Shown: positions 50,197 to 51,214 of the stretch, one piece after another
Layout of the letters: each line of letters opens with the position of its first letter
Position numbering within the stretch: position 1 is the stretch's first letter
Source: Alphaproteobacteria bacterium
GTDB taxonomy: Bacteria; Pseudomonadota; Alphaproteobacteria; Puniceispirillales; Puniceispirillaceae
NCBI GenBank assembly: GCA_016779005.1
Contig: JADHOL010000011.1
Coordinates: 1-51,214 of the forward strand
DNA length: 51,214 bases
Direction: 5' to 3'
Made by a program: the position numbers and the translations under genes
Notes under the pieces: model-generated
Database searches by the model: none
What the model was told of the DNA's origin: nothing
The model's input: only the letters and a program-made list of their open reading frames with translations

Positions 50197-51214
50197 TTAG
50201 TTTATTGCGGCTGATTTAACAATTTGATGTAAGGCCCCTTTTATCTCATCTGAGAATTGTATGGTCTCATAAAAGGATGCCCATCCTTGTTTTTCTTCGG
50301 CGAGTTGTGCTTCCATCTTATCACGGCAAAACTCAATTGATTTTAAAAGCCTTATAGCGCCATCCTCTACATATTTGCCTCCTTTAAAAGAACCGTCTAA
50401 TGCGAATATTAATCCTGCAAGTATTTCTGGATTTGGGCTGATAAAACAAGACGAAAAAGGCCAGATATGTTGTATGATGTCTGATTGTTTTGCGGGCAGA
50501 ATATCGGTATATCGACTGAACAATAATAATCGTTCAATATCTCCTATTGCCTTGCTATCTGCTGCATGCTTGATGGAGCGTCCAGCAAAGGCTGCCTTAT
50601 CATGGCGCATTATTAGCCCTGCTGCGTGTAGATGTGATAAGTAGCCCTCAAACCCAAACGCAGAAAGTGCAAATGCCTGGTCCTCTGCGCGGCTTATAAA
50701 ACCAGGTGTAAAGGGATGCCATTTATAAAGGGCATCAACGCAAATGCCTGTGGTGCCACCTGTTACATGAACACGTTGGTAATTATGGTGCATCTGTGCG
50801 ATTTCAGTTTCTGTAGAAATGGCTTGCGGCCATTGTGAGCAAAAAATGCTTTTTGATGAAATTGGAGATAGCAGTGTTTTGGTATCAGGTCTTGCTATAT
50901 CAGGAATAAATTCATCAGCATCCGAGTCTGCCTCATTTACAAGCCCGCCTGCAATCATACCTAGTTCAACTGGAACACCATTAGAATCTAGTGCGCTGCC
51001 TCCCCAATATGGATTGCAAAGAAGTTGAAGCGCCGTTTTACCATATTTTTTCAAAAGAACTGGTTGGTCAAAAACCTGGTCAAGGTCAATCTTGAATGTA
51101 AAATAGGTTTCTGGATTCACCGCGCTATGCCAGACCGCCAATATTGCTTTTAAGAAGCTATAATGTCGTCCATAAGAGCCATTTACACCAAACGCTCTTG
51201 CTGCTTTTTTATCA
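50197..51214 (-). CDS. Unknown protein, N-terminus off the right edge
   Basis: A leftward frame that stays open to the window edge; a TTG at 51141 could start it, but the in-frame sequence beyond it (GRHYSFLKAILAVWHSA) looks protein-like, so I treat it as 5'-truncated, at least 338 residues. Features are a FKIDLDQVFDQ stretch with a D.D pair, a Gly/Asn-rich LLCNPYWGGSALDSNG, a TGGTTGICVDALYKWHPFTPGF motif and an RAEDQAFALSAFGFEGYL helix. The D.D pair and the later EDQ resemble GT-A glycosyltransferases, but I do not recognise the family and give this as a weak guess. Confidence 0.55.
   Translation of the reverse strand, partial: DKKAARAFGVNGSYGRHYSFLKAILAVWHSAVNPETYFTFKIDLDQVFDQPVLLKKYGKTALQLLCNPYWGGSALDSNGVPVELGMIAGGLVNEADSDADEFIPDIARPDTKTLLSPISSKSIFCSQWPQAISTETEIAQMHHNYQRVHVTGGTTGICVDALYKWHPFTPGFISRAEDQAFALSAFGFEGYLSHLHAAGLIMRHDKAAFAGRSIKHAADSKAIGDIERLLLFSRYTDILPAKQSDIIQHIWPFSSCFISPNPEILAGLIFALDGSFKGGKYVEDGAIRLLKSIEFCRDKMEAQLAEEKQGWASFYETIQFSDEIKGALHQIVKSAAIN

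Noticed and set aside
1-51214. CRISPR arrays, insertion sequences, tRNA or rRNA genes, prophage
   Set aside because: No regularly spaced repeats, transposase or integrase frames, terminal inverted repeats or RNA gene signatures were seen anywhere in the window.

Overview
The window is AT-rich, gene-dense DNA with short intergenic gaps. It carries TRAP and ABC importers, DMT transport, ureohydrolase, UrtABCDE urea uptake and a complete Anbu proteasome-like cluster. This suggests a marine, nutrient-scavenging alphaproteobacterium (SAR116-like or related). The lineage is an inference from gene content; no rRNA or tRNA gene is visible to anchor it.

Layout. 0-0.2 kb: N-terminus of a PAS-domain protein running off the left edge. 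0.4-6 kb: small secreted ORF, DMT exporter, M24 creatinase/prolidase-like hydrolase, and a convergent three-gene TRAP importer. 6.3-8 kb: a ureohydrolase with features of guanidine hydrolases plus a small unknown gene. 8.1-15.1 kb (+): amidase, polar amino-acid-type binding protein, two permeases (no ATPase), an M16 zinc peptidase and an unusual Asp/Glu-racemase-like/class III aminotransferase fusion. 15.0-25.2 kb (mostly -): second class III aminotransferase, polyamine-type ABC importer (ATPase separated from binding protein and permeases), GntR regulator, RidA, aldehyde dehydrogenase, class I aminotransferase and a tandem cyclase-family hydrolase whose first half has lost its metal ligands. 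25.4-32.9 kb: LacI regulator, sugar ABC importer, and a cytosolic ADP-ribosylglycohydrolase-like protein with two extra beta-sandwich-like domains. 33.2-35.1 kb: ABC exporter. 35.2-39.2 kb: Anbu protease, transglutaminase, Alpha-E and circularly permuted ATP-grasp genes. 39.4-46.5 kb: methyltransferase and urtABCDE. 46.7-51.2 kb: two flavin split-barrel proteins followed by a GAF-adenylate cyclase, an acyltransferase and a partial unknown.

How it fits together. Much of the window concerns acquisition of organic nitrogen: a probable guanidine hydrolase would release urea, a urea importer is encoded on the same segment, and the two central blocks pair importers with amidase, transaminases, RidA and aldehyde dehydrogenase. 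The 8.1-25.2 kb region looks like one or two catabolic systems for an amide- or amine-containing compound that I cannot match to a described pathway.

A recurring structural signal: every solute-binding-protein gene in the window (five, from unrelated transporter classes) is followed, between its stop codon and the early part of the next gene, by a perfect inverted repeat. The five sequences are unrelated to each other. They are candidates for tuning binding-protein mRNA over permease mRNA.
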